Below are positions 52,668 through 61,788 of a DNA stretch of 64,000 nt, piece by piece. Positions within the stretch are counted from its first letter, which is position 1. Every line of letters starts with the position of its first letter. This DNA comes from Dyadobacter chenhuakuii (GTDB lineage: Bacteria > Bacteroidota > Bacteroidia > Cytophagales > Spirosomataceae). A program made the translations under genes and the position numbers. The DNA lies in contig NZ_CP098805.1 of NCBI RefSeq assembly GCF_023821985.2, positions 2,170,001 through 2,234,000 of the forward strand, in the 5' to 3' direction. The notes under the pieces are model-generated. The model was not told where the DNA came from, did no database searches, and saw only the letters and a list, made by a program, of their open reading frames with translations.

Positions 52668-53483
52668 ATGAACATTTTTACCAGACGCAGTATACTATCC
52701 CTTCTGTCCGCGTGCATTCTTTCGGTTTTTTTGAGCAGCTGTCAATCTGCCAGAAAGGCTGGTGCGCGAGCTCATTCCGAGCAGGATTTTATGTATCAAT
52801 ACTCTATTATTGATGCGCTGATGGCCGGTGTGTTTGATGGCGACCTTACCATCGGAAACCTGAAACCGAAAGGTGATTTCGGCGTGGGTACATTTAATAA
52901 AGTGGATGGCGAGTTAATTATGCTCGAAGGTAAAGTTTACAAAATGAGCTCAGACGGCAGTGTGAAGGAGGTTCCCGACAGCGACAGCACCTCTGCCGCA
53001 TTTGTCAAATTTTTCAAAGCAGATACGACGATCTTTCTGAAAGAACCGAATCTGACTTACGAAAAATTGCAGGAGCGTCTCATAGAGAAATTGAACGCCA
53101 ACACCATTTACGCAATTAAGATCACCGGAACATTCTCGAAAATGACCACCCGGGCCGCCAGTCCGGCGAAACCACCCTATACTACGCTGCCGGCCCATCT
53201 GGGTGAGCATCAGAAACTTTTCAACTACAATAACACAACCGGCACATGCGTTGGATTTCTGCTCCCGCCCTATCTGGCCAGAACCAATGTTCCGGGATTT
53301 CATTTGCATTATATTGCGGACGATCTCAAAGCTGGGGGACATATTTTCAAATTTGATACAGACGCAGTAACCGTTGAAATTGATTTTGCCAAAGGATTTA
53401 CAATTGAAAATAACACCAATGCGGAGTTCTTGAATGTAAACCTAAAACCCGACCGCGGTGCTGAACTTAAAAAAATCGAGTAA
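52668..53483 (+). CDS. budA: Acetolactate decarboxylase with lipoprotein signal
   Basis: 271 residues. The fold and metal site of alpha-acetolactate decarboxylase are complete: YQYSIIDALMAGVFDGDLTI, FGVGTFNKVDGELIMLEGKV, GTCVGFLLPPYLARTNVPGF and the zinc ligands HLH in GFHLHYIADDLKAGGHIFKF. Family members convert 2-acetolactate to acetoin in butanediol synthesis. Unusual is the N-terminus MNIFTRRSILSLLSACILSV with lipobox LSSC, which would place it outside the cytoplasm. Its next gene, a secreted hydrolase, follows within 5 bp. Confidence 0.9.
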   Translation: MNIFTRRSILSLLSACILSVFLSSCQSARKAGARAHSEQDFMYQYSIIDALMAGVFDGDLTIGNLKPKGDFGVGTFNKVDGELIMLEGKVYKMSSDGSVKEVPDSDSTSAAFVKFFKADTTIFLKEPNLTYEKLQERLIEKLNANTIYAIKITGTFSKMTTRAASPAKPPYTTLPAHLGEHQKLFNYNNTTGTCVGFLLPPYLARTNVPGFHLHYIADDLKAGGHIFKFDTDAVTVEIDFAKGFTIENNTNAEFLNVNLKPDRGAELKKIE

Positions 53484-53486
53484 TTG

Positions 53487-54509
53487 ATGCATTCTTTATC
53501 AAAAACCCTGCTCTTCTATTTAACCCTGACCGTCGTCAGTATCGGTTCCGCACACGCACAGGTCACCTATTTTGCTGATATACTGGGCAATGGTTTCAAA
53601 CAGGCGACCATTGTGCAACCTGCTGATTACGAGGGCAGTGTAACGTGCACCATTATTAAAAAACAGACCCCTGAAAAAAGCAACAAGGCCGTGCTTTACG
53701 TGCATGGTTTCAACGACTATTTTTTCCAGGAAGAAATGGCGGAGCGCTACATTCAGGAAGGCTACAACTTTTACGCCGTTGATCTACGCAAATACGGGCG
53801 CTCTTTTCTGGCCAATCAAAAGTTCAACAATGTCCGCGACCTGTCCGAGTATTTTGCTGATATCGACACCGTTTTAAGTGTTATGAAGGCCGAAGGATCG
53901 GAGAAAATCCTCCTCAGCGGCCATTCATCGGGTGGATTGATCATTTCGCTTTACGCAGCAGAGCGGAATGGGAAGGAAATGTTTGACGCGATTTTATTAA
54001 ACAGTCCGTTTTTTGATTTAAATGTAAAATCCGTTTTAAAGAAAACCGCAATTCCTGTCATTGTAAAACGCGCGGAAAAGCACCCCGAAACGACCATTAG
54101 CGCAGGGCTAAGTCCCTTATATGGAGAAAGTTTGCATAAAGACGCACATGGTGAATGGACTTACAATCTGGGCTGGAAACCGCATATTGCCCCACCCGTT
54201 AATTTCGGCTGGATAAGGGCTATACATTTGGGCCAGCTCAAATTATCTCAGGGACTGCAGATCGACAAACCTGTGCTGGTTCTTCACTCGGCCAAATCGA
54301 TTGACGAGAAGAAATGGAGCGACGTCATGTTTACCGGCGACGCAGTGCTGAATGTAGAGGAAATCGCGCGGCAGGCGCAGAATATTGTGGGTCAATACAG
54401 CATTCAGGCGATCCAGGGCGGCATGCATGACCTCATTCTCTCGCGGAAACCCGTGCGGGAGGAAGTGTATTCCACCATTTTCAATTGGGCAAAACGCAAT
54501 GTGAAATAG
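53487..54509 (+). CDS. Secreted alpha/beta hydrolase (serine aminopeptidase-like)
   Basis: 340 residues. Signal peptide MHSLSKTLLFYLTLTVVSIG. KAVLYVHGFNDYFFQEEMAE (oxyanion turn), FYAVDLRKYGRSFLANQKFN, then ILLSGHSSGGLIISLYAAER with GHSSG, VLVLHSAKS with the late acidic loop and the final QGGMHDLILSRKPV with His. The profile resembles monoglyceride lipase or serine aminopeptidase S33. It follows the decarboxylase almost directly, so it is cotranscribed. Confidence 0.85.
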   Translation: MHSLSKTLLFYLTLTVVSIGSAHAQVTYFADILGNGFKQATIVQPADYEGSVTCTIIKKQTPEKSNKAVLYVHGFNDYFFQEEMAERYIQEGYNFYAVDLRKYGRSFLANQKFNNVRDLSEYFADIDTVLSVMKAEGSEKILLSGHSSGGLIISLYAAERNGKEMFDAILLNSPFFDLNVKSVLKKTAIPVIVKRAEKHPETTISAGLSPLYGESLHKDAHGEWTYNLGWKPHIAPPVNFGWIRAIHLGQLKLSQGLQIDKPVLVLHSAKSIDEKKWSDVMFTGDAVLNVEEIARQAQNIVGQYSIQAIQGGMHDLILSRKPVREEVYSTIFNWAKRNVK

Positions 54510-54561
54510 CATATTTTATATATTGCAGCGTGACTAACTTTTAACGGAATATTCTTTCGCA

Positions 54562-55191
54562 ATGCAAATCAGTGACCTAAAAATTCTCTTCTTCGATATT
54601 GGCGGCGTATTACTCAGCAACGGATGGGGGCATGAATCCCGCATCCTGGCCGCAGAGAAATTCGGGCTGGATTACAAGGAAATGGACCAGCTTCATAATT
54701 TCATTTTTAATGTCTACGAAGTTGGCAGCATTAATCTGGATCAATATCTGGACACGGTGATCTTCAATCATCCCAGGGATTTTGTACGCGAAGATTTTAA
54801 GGAATTTATGTATTCGCAATCCGTGGAGCTTCCCGGAATGCTCGCCTGGCTGAAAGAATGGAAAAAGGACTGCGGCTTTCGCATTATATCAATCAATAAC
54901 GAAGGCAAGGAATTGAATGATTACCGCGTCCAGAAATTCAAATTGCACACCTGTTTCGACGCCTTCATCTCATCCTGCGAAGTAAAAATGCGCAAACCCG
55001 ACCCACGGATATTTGAACTGGCCATGGGCATAGCGCAAGCCACGCCGAGTCAATGTGTGTATTTCGACGACCGGATCATGTTCGCTAATATGGCAAAAAA
55101 GCTCGGGTTACGAGCTTTTCACCACACGGGTTTTGAATCAACCAAAGAGATTCTGGAAGATTTAAAAAAAGAACGCTTTGAACGCGTTTAA
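54562..55191 (+). CDS. HAD family hydrolase
   Basis: 209 residues. Motif I ILFFDIGGVLLSNG (D-x-G type as in HAD-IA members), motif II region FRIISINNEG, motif III/IV EVKMRKPDPRIFELAMGIAQ and SQCVYFDDRIMFANMAKKLG. Probably a phosphatase for a small sugar phosphate or nucleotide. The C-terminal end overlaps the DinB gene on the other strand by four bases. Confidence 0.87.
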   Translation: MQISDLKILFFDIGGVLLSNGWGHESRILAAEKFGLDYKEMDQLHNFIFNVYEVGSINLDQYLDTVIFNHPRDFVREDFKEFMYSQSVELPGMLAWLKEWKKDCGFRIISINNEGKELNDYRVQKFKLHTCFDAFISSCEVKMRKPDPRIFELAMGIAQATPSQCVYFDDRIMFANMAKKLGLRAFHHTGFESTKEILEDLKKERFERV

Positions 55192-55691
55192 CCAAAGCTC
55201 TTGTCATCCGCAGACGGTCCGTAAATCGAGGGAACTGCAATGTCGTTCAACCGCATGTATACCGTGAGCTGCCCGCGGTGATGTACCCAATGGTTGATCG
55301 TCGATCCGATGGCTTCAATCATCGGTTGCGCATATAAAAGATGGCCGTTGTTCAACAGCCTGAACTCTTTCGCCAGACTTTCCTCCGTAGCATTTTGGAG
55401 CGCGGTTTTTGCGCGCTGAATGCTTTCGTCGTAATGCCTTAACACGGCATTTCTTTCCCTAGTTTCAAGATGTTTGAAGGTTAAGAAATCAATTTCGCCC
55501 TCTTCCACCATCACCGCCACCCATAAAGGAATTTCGGCTACCAACAGCGTCAGGTAACCCATTTCCATCGACTTGGGATGCGGTTTGAAACCATAAGCTG
55601 ATTCAGGAATTCTTTCCAGGCACTTTTTAGTGGAAGTGTACTCTGCCTCCAACTCCCGGATGTAGGCAGTCGCAAAAAGTTTGTTTTCCAT
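55188..55691 (-). CDS. DinB family protein
   Basis: 167 residues. Four-helix DinB-like fold: FATAYIRELEAEYTSTKKCL, ERIPESAYGFKPHPKSMEMG and the metal-site His in SMEMGYLTLLVAEIPLWVAV and INHWVHHRGQLTVYMRLNDI. Function of the family varies (thiol-dependent transferases). Tail to tail with the HAD gene. Confidence 0.87.
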   Translation of the reverse strand: MENKLFATAYIRELEAEYTSTKKCLERIPESAYGFKPHPKSMEMGYLTLLVAEIPLWVAVMVEEGEIDFLTFKHLETRERNAVLRHYDESIQRAKTALQNATEESLAKEFRLLNNGHLLYAQPMIEAIGSTINHWVHHRGQLTVYMRLNDIAVPSIYGPSADDKSFG

Positions 55692-55889
55692 AGCGTCTAT
55701 TTTTTTACTTTAAATGCAAAAAAATAGTGCCCGGTTTATGTGAGGTTATGCATAATGATGCCCCAACTTGTTAAGTACGCCCCGGCTGAGGAAAATGATT
55801 GTGCATAGGGCTTGCCATTGCATCCCTCCGGGATTTTGTTCAGGCCGTCACTGCTTTTTTCTACCAATATTCCATCGCTCCGCGATTTT

Positions 55890-56216
55890 AAATCCCAGAG
55901 GGATGACATATTCGTAGCAGAAAGTTATCCGTATTAACCAAAATCCCAGAGGGATGACATATTGGTAGCAACAGGTCATCAGCATTAAACAAAATCCCGG
56001 AGGGATGACATATTGGTAACAACAGGTCATCAGCATTAAACAAAATCCCGGAGGGATGACATATTGGTAAAAACAAGTCATCCGCATCAACCGAAATCCC
56101 GGAGCGATGACATATTGGTAGCAACAAGTCATCCGCATTAAACAAAATCCCGGAGGGATGACATATTGGTAGCAACAGATCATCCGCATTAACCGAAATC
56201 CCGGAGGGATGTAACA
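55890..56216. repeat. Seven copies of a 51-bp tandem repeat
   Basis: Units start at 55890, 55941, 55992, 56043, 56094, 56145 and 56196 (the last one incomplete). Each has the conserved start AAATCCCGGAGGGATGACAT and ATTGGTAGCAACA followed by a more variable GTCATCNGCATTAA part. ATCCC..GGGAT forms a small hairpin. An inverted copy of the core lies at 55821-55836. Because 51 is a multiple of 3, long artificial reading frames run through it. It is between DinB and the M1 peptidase and may act as REP-like DNA. Confidence 0.85.
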
Positions 56217-56234
56217 TTATGCATAACGCCTTTA

Positions 56235-58739
56235 TTACCGCTTCAACCTTGCGGCTCTTTGCGGCATGTCAATGGCCTGCAGTACCTTGTTTTTGAGGAA
56301 GTAAGGGTAATTGGGATGTTCTTTAAGGAATTTTGTGGCGATGTCGGTCACCTCCCTGGACGAATGTCCTGAAAACGTGGTGTTGGTCCAGCGCGTCGGG
56401 AAGAAAATATCCCCTGTGAGCTGGATTTCCTGCAACAGATCCAGCGACGGCCGCAAGTACTTGATAGCGCTGGCGGATCGCAATGGATGATGCAGATTCG
56501 ATAGCCCGTCCAGCACCCAGGCTTCTTTTTCACGGTTTTCCGGCTTTTTCAAAGATTCAAAAAACGCATCACGCTCAGCTTCACTTTGACTCAACGAAGG
56601 AATGACAAACTGCATTTTCGTTTTTCGGTCGGGATTTTTAGTGCTATCCATTTGCGTCTGCATAATCGCCTTCACATCTCCCTTTCCCCTGATAGCCAGT
56701 TCATAAGCCAGTGAAATATTGTCTTCCTCCGACAATGTAAGGTTTTGAATTATCAAAGTTTTAGTCCAGAGTGACTCCATTTTTTGATAAGCGTCATCAC
56801 TGAGCGCAATACGTTTGAATGTCCGGAAATATGACTTTTTGATTCCCTTATCTTTTGTCGAATTGAGTAAATCCCAGGTCACTTTTTCAACCTCCGACTG
56901 ATATCTGTTTCTGCTTTCATCGCTTAGGAATGACCACCATAGGCTTTGCAGGCGCCCCAGCAAATAATCGGTGAGCAACGGATCTTTTTCCCTGGGTAAT
57001 GTGTGCAGCACATTACGCAAAAGCTGATTAGCTGCCGGGCCTTCGCCACGTAGGAAGCCTTCCCAAATGTTCACAAGCATTGCTCCGCGGAAAACGGGCT
57101 TTGACAAAACAGAATCACCGGATTGGTTATAATGTTGAAAAAAGTAATCGGTGCTCGCACTATCCATCTTGAAATAACCATAAGCAGTGCCATCCGGATT
57201 AGGGAAGCGGTAATGTTGGTTACTAATCTCAAAATCTTTCAGTCCAACCGGCTGCTGCCAGGTTCGTTTCGAGACAGAATCTTGTTTTTGAATGTACTTC
57301 CCGGCTCCTTCGCCGGAAGCATATTGATACTCGGGCATACCCGGCGTTTTTACCCACACCTGGCTCCAATCCGCAATGTTGAGCGGCGTTTTTTTATCAA
57401 TAATCTGTATCAGATCATCCCAACGGGCGTTTCCAAATGCGTAGGTTTTCAGATATTCCCCAAGGCTCTCGCGCATGAGCTTCGTTCCTATCTTCCGTTC
57501 AAGCTGGCGCATTACGATGGGTGCTTTCATATAAATAATGGCCCCGTATAATGTCCCTGCATTTTTAAGATTACCCAAATCCTGCAAAATGGGGTTTGTA
57601 CCGGCCGTCCGGTCTACCTCATATGCGCCCGGATAATGTGCCAGCAGAAAACGTAAATCGTGGTTGATTTCGGGGAAGCTTGGATGGACGATTTTTGCAG
57701 CCATAAAATTGGCAAAAACCTCTTTCAGCCACACATCATTGAACCAGTCCATGGTTACCAGATCGCCAAACCACATATGCGCCGACTCGTGCGCAATGAC
57801 ACTCGCCCGCGCCATTTTCTCATTCACCGACGCATTTTCATCCAGGATCAGCGCCGGCTCATTGTAAAATATAGAACCCGGATGCTCCATCCCGCCATAT
57901 TGAAATGAGGGAATCAGGACAAAATCAAATTTTCCAAAAGGGTAATCAATGTTCGTATAATCTTCCAGCCAGGAAAGCGACTTGGCGTGCAGATCGAAAA
58001 TTTCATCCTTATTCCGGTTCACTTTGGCAGCATCCGTTTCTCGGTAATACATGGTCATTGCCCTGCCCTTTACTGTTTTTTCAGTTTTAAAAAACTTGCC
58101 GGCTGCAAAGGCAAACAGATAGGAACTGATGGGCTTGGTTTGGGTAAACTGAAAAACGCATTTGCCGCTTCTCGACGTTTTGGACTTCAAACTTCCGTTC
58201 GAAACCGCTTCCCAGCCGTCGGGCACACTTAATGTTAAGCTGTATGTGGCCTTTAAATTGGGCTGATCAAACAAAGGAAAACAGGTCGAAGCGCGGTCGG
58301 GAACGAAAAGCGTGTAGAGATATTCGTCACTCCTGTTCAGGGAAAGGTTACCGGCGATGAAGCCGATCGTCAATGTATTTCTTCCTTTTTTTAATCCTTC
58401 GGGGTGAATGATAATGTGCTGGTTGGCCACTTTAAACTCGATTTCGTCGCCCTCGGATTGGACAGAAATAATGTGCGTGCTATCGGAATTAAAATCTAAA
58501 ACCAGCGCCGAATCGAGCGCAGTCAGGTTAAAAGAAATTGTTTCAATGCCTTTTATCTGCTCACTTTTCTTACTTGGAATATCAAGCTGAATGTTATAAT
58601 CAATGCTGTCAATCGTACTTTCCCGCCGCTCATTGAGCTGATAACTAACGCCTTTATCCGGTAATTTCGACTTCTGATCCGAGCATCCAAACTGAAACAA
58701 AACAACAATCAATAAAGCAATCCAGCCAGAAATTTTCAT
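56235..58739 (-). CDS. M1 family aminopeptidase lipoprotein
   Basis: 834 residues from ATG 58739 (MKISGWIALLIVVLFQFGCS), lipobox FGCS; an upstream Met in the frame is unlikely. The domain has the GxMEN-like GGMEHPGSIFYNEPALIL and the zinc motif H317-E-S-A-H321 in VIAHESAHMWFGDLVT, the third ligand Glu in WLKEVFANFMAAKI. N-terminal beta domain about 45-220, C-terminal helical part 480-830. It cleaves N-terminal residues from peptides at the cell envelope. Divergent from a small operon over a palindrome at 58804. Confidence 0.93.
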   Translation of the reverse strand: MKISGWIALLIVVLFQFGCSDQKSKLPDKGVSYQLNERRESTIDSIDYNIQLDIPSKKSEQIKGIETISFNLTALDSALVLDFNSDSTHIISVQSEGDEIEFKVANQHIIIHPEGLKKGRNTLTIGFIAGNLSLNRSDEYLYTLFVPDRASTCFPLFDQPNLKATYSLTLSVPDGWEAVSNGSLKSKTSRSGKCVFQFTQTKPISSYLFAFAAGKFFKTEKTVKGRAMTMYYRETDAAKVNRNKDEIFDLHAKSLSWLEDYTNIDYPFGKFDFVLIPSFQYGGMEHPGSIFYNEPALILDENASVNEKMARASVIAHESAHMWFGDLVTMDWFNDVWLKEVFANFMAAKIVHPSFPEINHDLRFLLAHYPGAYEVDRTAGTNPILQDLGNLKNAGTLYGAIIYMKAPIVMRQLERKIGTKLMRESLGEYLKTYAFGNARWDDLIQIIDKKTPLNIADWSQVWVKTPGMPEYQYASGEGAGKYIQKQDSVSKRTWQQPVGLKDFEISNQHYRFPNPDGTAYGYFKMDSASTDYFFQHYNQSGDSVLSKPVFRGAMLVNIWEGFLRGEGPAANQLLRNVLHTLPREKDPLLTDYLLGRLQSLWWSFLSDESRNRYQSEVEKVTWDLLNSTKDKGIKKSYFRTFKRIALSDDAYQKMESLWTKTLIIQNLTLSEEDNISLAYELAIRGKGDVKAIMQTQMDSTKNPDRKTKMQFVIPSLSQSEAERDAFFESLKKPENREKEAWVLDGLSNLHHPLRSASAIKYLRPSLDLLQEIQLTGDIFFPTRWTNTTFSGHSSREVTDIATKFLKEHPNYPYFLKNKVLQAIDMPQRAARLKR

Positions 58740-58803
58740 ACGTGAGTAAATGGTAATCGCCAAAAATAGCATTAAGCATTTTAATTTTTCGCCATAGTTT
58801 TGT

Positions 58804-58820
58804 TGTTACGCACCGTAACA
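58804..58820. promoter_or_regulatory. Palindromic operator-like site
   Basis: TGTTACG (58804-58810) and CGTAACA (58814-58820) are perfect inverted repeats with spacer CAC. The site is between the M1 peptidase and the small gene pair at 58855 and 59039, both divergent from it. Confidence 0.5.
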
Positions 58821-58854
58821 TTGTTTACATTTATTCGCTTTTGACTTACACACT

Positions 58855-59004
58855 ATGAATGAAATCGATTTGAGAATGCGGCTAGCTGCATTAAGGCAGT
58901 ATTTGCGGGATAATCAGGACAGACTTAGCTCAGAAGAAATCGATGACATTTTGGATGTGATAACTAAAATAATGGAAGTGCTGGCAGTGCTGAGTAAAAA
59001 GTGA
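58855..59004 (+). CDS. Small helical hypothetical protein (49 aa)
   Basis: 49 codons from ATG 58855 to TGA 59004: MNEIDLRMRLAALRQYLRDN, QDRLSSEEIDDILDVITKIM, EVLAVLSKK. Two amphipathic helices with charged residues. I do not recognise it. It precedes the 95-residue HTH-like protein by 34 bp and probably shares its promoter. Confidence 0.55.
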   Translation: MNEIDLRMRLAALRQYLRDNQDRLSSEEIDDILDVITKIMEVLAVLSKK

Positions 59005-59038
59005 GGCAGATTTTAATGCCTTTAACCAAACTAATGAT

Positions 59039-59326
59039 ATGCAAACAATAGCAAAACCAAAGTCGGATGAGTTGGCCACTTTGCTTTCCGAAAGTCGGGA
59101 AATGCTTGAAGAGGCGAAAAACTATCTTTCAAAGGACGGAAAAAGATATGAGCTGCATGATTGGATCACCATTGCAGAATATTGCAAGAGGTTCAATATC
59201 CCAAATACACAAACCGTAAGCAACTGGATCAAACGGGGAATTATTTCAGCCGAGAATACGGTGGTCATCGAAGAGTACAATAATATCCGGCTGATCAAAG
59301 CCATCCCTTACCACGATCAGAACTGA
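59039..59326 (+). CDS. Small protein with helix-turn-helix-like part
   Basis: 95 residues. N-terminal helix (DELATLLSESREMLEEAKNY) and then a helix-turn-helix like stretch, WITIAEYCKRFNIPNTQTVS, NWIKRGIISAENTVVIEEYN, in the style of MerR- or excisionase-like winged HTH proteins. I do not recognise the exact family. It may bind the palindrome at 58804. The S9 peptidase gene starts 35 bp later, same direction. Confidence 0.6.
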   Translation: MQTIAKPKSDELATLLSESREMLEEAKNYLSKDGKRYELHDWITIAEYCKRFNIPNTQTVSNWIKRGIISAENTVVIEEYNNIRLIKAIPYHDQN

Positions 59327-59361
59327 TTAATTTATTTCTTACAACACCGTAAGCCTCTTTC

Positions 59362-61737
59362 ATGCGTCAAATTTTACGTTACGCCGCCGTTGCCGTACTT
59401 CTGTTTTCCAGTATATCAAAAGCCCAAACCCTCGGGCCGCTTACGGTTGAGAAGATTATGCGGGATCCTAAGACGTGGATTGGAACTTCGCCGAGTGACA
59501 TTAGCTGGTCTGAGGATAGCAAGACGATTTATTTCAATTGGAATCCGGATAAGAATGCGGCTGACTCGCTGTATGGATTTGATCTGACCTCCAAGAAAAT
59601 CAGCAAGATAGCCCCAGCCATTCGCAAAACATTGCCCGGTAAAAGTGATGTTTTTAACAAGCAAAAAACGCAGCGGCTCTACGAAAAGAATGGGGACATT
59701 TATCTGATCTCAACTACTGATTACAAAATCAGACAGCTAACCAACACTGTCGAGCGGGAAAGTAATCCAGCTTTCAGTGGCGATGACCAGCGCGTGGTTT
59801 TTATACGTGGAATGAACCTGTTCAGCATTGCACCCGACAACGGGCTTCTGAGCCAACTTACTGATTTTAAGAGCGGCACAAAGAAAGCCGATAGCAAACC
59901 AGAAGGCCACAAAAAATTTTTGAAAGACGATCAGCTCGCAATGTTCGAGGTTTTGAAGGAAAGAAAAGAGAAGAAAGATGCGGGCAAAAAAATAACCGAT
60001 GCCGAAAAGGCAGCTTATCCGAAAGAAATTTACCTGGGCGAAAAGAACGTTTCCAGCCAGCAAATTAGTCCGGACGGGCAGTTCATTACTTACCGGTTGA
60101 CGCAACCGAACAAATCCGCAAAGTCGACCATTGTCCCCAATTACGTCACTGAATCCGGTTTTACAGAAGATATCGATGCCAGGACCAAAGTCGGGGCGCC
60201 AGCTTCGCAATCCGAATTCTGGGTTTATAATATTAAAAAAGATACAACATTAAAAGTTGCAGTAAAGAACATTCCGGGCATCGGTGACAAGCCTGATTAT
60301 CTGAAAGATTATCCCAAACTGGATTCCGCCTGGAAAAAAGATAAAGAGCGGGACGTGATCATTAACGGGCCTTTCTGGTCGGATAACAGCAAAAATGCAG
60401 TGGTGGTTGTCCGCTCGCTGGACGGCAAGGACCGCTGGATCATGGCGCTTGATCCCGAGACTGCAACATTGAAATTGCTGGATCGCCAGCGGGATGAGGC
60501 CTGGATCGGCGGGCCGGGCATTGGCGGTTATCCGATGAGTTCGGGAGAAATTGGCTTTATTGATGATAACAACATTTATTTCCAGAGTGAGGAAACGGGT
60601 TACTCGCATCTTTACAGTCTGGATGTTGTCAGCGGCAAGAAAACGGCGCTTACCAATGGGACATTTGAAGTACAAAATGTCGTTTTATCAAAAAACAAAA
60701 AATCGTTTTACCTTATAACCAACGAAGTACATCCGGGAGAGCAGCACTTTTATAAAATGTCTGCAACGGGCGGACCGCGCACCCGCATTACGCAGCAGAC
60801 CGGCGCGCACGAAGTAACGTTATCGCCGGACGAGACCAAACTCGCTGTTCGCTCTTCGCAAAGCAATGTTCCCTGGGAGCTGTTTGTAATGGATAATCCA
60901 GACGCACATACGAAAAGCATTAACTCAGAGCAGGTTACCAGATCCACATCTCCCGAATTTTTGTCTTACCCATGGCGAAAAGCAAAAGTGGTCACTATTA
61001 AGGCAACTGACGGACAGGACATTTATGCAAGGGTTTACGAACCTAAAAAATCAAATGGCAAAGCGGTCATTTTTGTACATGGAGCCGGTTATTTGCAAAA
61101 CGCGCACAAATGGTGGAGCCAGTATTTCAGGGAATATATGTTCAATAACATGCTGGTGGATAAGGGTTATACCGTGCTTGACCTCGATTACCGGGCAAGC
61201 TCGGGCTACGGTCGCGACTGGCGCACTGGCATTTACCGCTTTATGGGAGGTAAAGATCTCACAGACAACACGGATGGTGCTAAATGGCTGGTTAAAAATT
61301 ATGGTATCAATCCAAAGAAAATAGGAATCTATGGCGGTTCCTACGGCGGTTTTATAACATTAATGGGCCTTTTTACAACGCCCGATATTTTCGCTGCCGG
61401 TGCAGCACTGCGCCCGGTTACGGACTGGGCTGCATACAATCATCCCTACACAGCCAACATTCTCAACGAACCACAATCCGACAGCCTCGCTTACCGAAAA
61501 AGCTCACCGATATACCACGCAGCCGGTCTTAAAAACCACTTGCTCATGTGCCACGGAATGGTGGATGTAAATGTTCATTATCAGGATGTTGTCAGACTTT
61601 CGCAACGGCTTATCGAACTGGGTAAAAACAATTGGGAACTAGCCTCCTACCCCATGGAAGACCACGCTTTTGTGGAAGCGTCGTCCTGGACGGATGAATA
61701 TAAGCGGATCTTAAAGCTTTTTGAGGAGAAACTATAA
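59362..61737 (+). CDS. S9 family dipeptidyl-peptidase IV-like protein
   Basis: 791 residues. Signal MRQILRYAAVAVLLFSSISK, then a beta-propeller N-domain (LGPLTVEKIMRDPKTWIGTS, VSSQQISPDGQFITYRLTQP), and the catalytic alpha/beta part: AVIFVHGAGYLQNAHKWWSQ, VLDLDYRASSGYGRDW, IGIYGGSYGGFITLMGLFTT with Ser660, CHGMVDVNVHYQDVVRLSQR (Asp) and YPMEDHAFVE (His). Family members release dipeptides from N-termini. The terminator 61738-61774 closes it. Confidence 0.94.
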   Translation: MRQILRYAAVAVLLFSSISKAQTLGPLTVEKIMRDPKTWIGTSPSDISWSEDSKTIYFNWNPDKNAADSLYGFDLTSKKISKIAPAIRKTLPGKSDVFNKQKTQRLYEKNGDIYLISTTDYKIRQLTNTVERESNPAFSGDDQRVVFIRGMNLFSIAPDNGLLSQLTDFKSGTKKADSKPEGHKKFLKDDQLAMFEVLKERKEKKDAGKKITDAEKAAYPKEIYLGEKNVSSQQISPDGQFITYRLTQPNKSAKSTIVPNYVTESGFTEDIDARTKVGAPASQSEFWVYNIKKDTTLKVAVKNIPGIGDKPDYLKDYPKLDSAWKKDKERDVIINGPFWSDNSKNAVVVVRSLDGKDRWIMALDPETATLKLLDRQRDEAWIGGPGIGGYPMSSGEIGFIDDNNIYFQSEETGYSHLYSLDVVSGKKTALTNGTFEVQNVVLSKNKKSFYLITNEVHPGEQHFYKMSATGGPRTRITQQTGAHEVTLSPDETKLAVRSSQSNVPWELFVMDNPDAHTKSINSEQVTRSTSPEFLSYPWRKAKVVTIKATDGQDIYARVYEPKKSNGKAVIFVHGAGYLQNAHKWWSQYFREYMFNNMLVDKGYTVLDLDYRASSGYGRDWRTGIYRFMGGKDLTDNTDGAKWLVKNYGINPKKIGIYGGSYGGFITLMGLFTTPDIFAAGAALRPVTDWAAYNHPYTANILNEPQSDSLAYRKSSPIYHAAGLKNHLLMCHGMVDVNVHYQDVVRLSQRLIELGKNNWELASYPMEDHAFVEASSWTDEYKRILKLFEEKL

Positions 61738-61774
61738 GTGAAAAGCCGTGCAGGAAATCCTGCACGGCTTTTCA
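61738..61774. terminator. Bidirectional terminator
   Basis: GTGAAAAGCCGTGCAGGA and TCCTGCACGGCTTTTCAC form a perfect 18-bp stem with a 1-2-nt loop. The A-run and T-run on each side fit both strands. It separates the S9 peptidase from the convergent gene at 61789. Confidence 0.9.
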
Positions 61775-61788
61775 CTTTGAAAACACCC

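Noticed and set aside
55890..56216. CRISPR array
   Set aside because: The repeats are 51 bp with only small variation in the middle; there are no unique spacers of constant length and no cas genes.
55848..56217. Long minus-strand reading frames with repeated residues through the 51-bp array
   Set aside because: The unit length is a multiple of three, so all frames stay open by arithmetic. There is no start region, signal or known domain, and the DNA core shows a hairpin, so it is a noncoding repeat.
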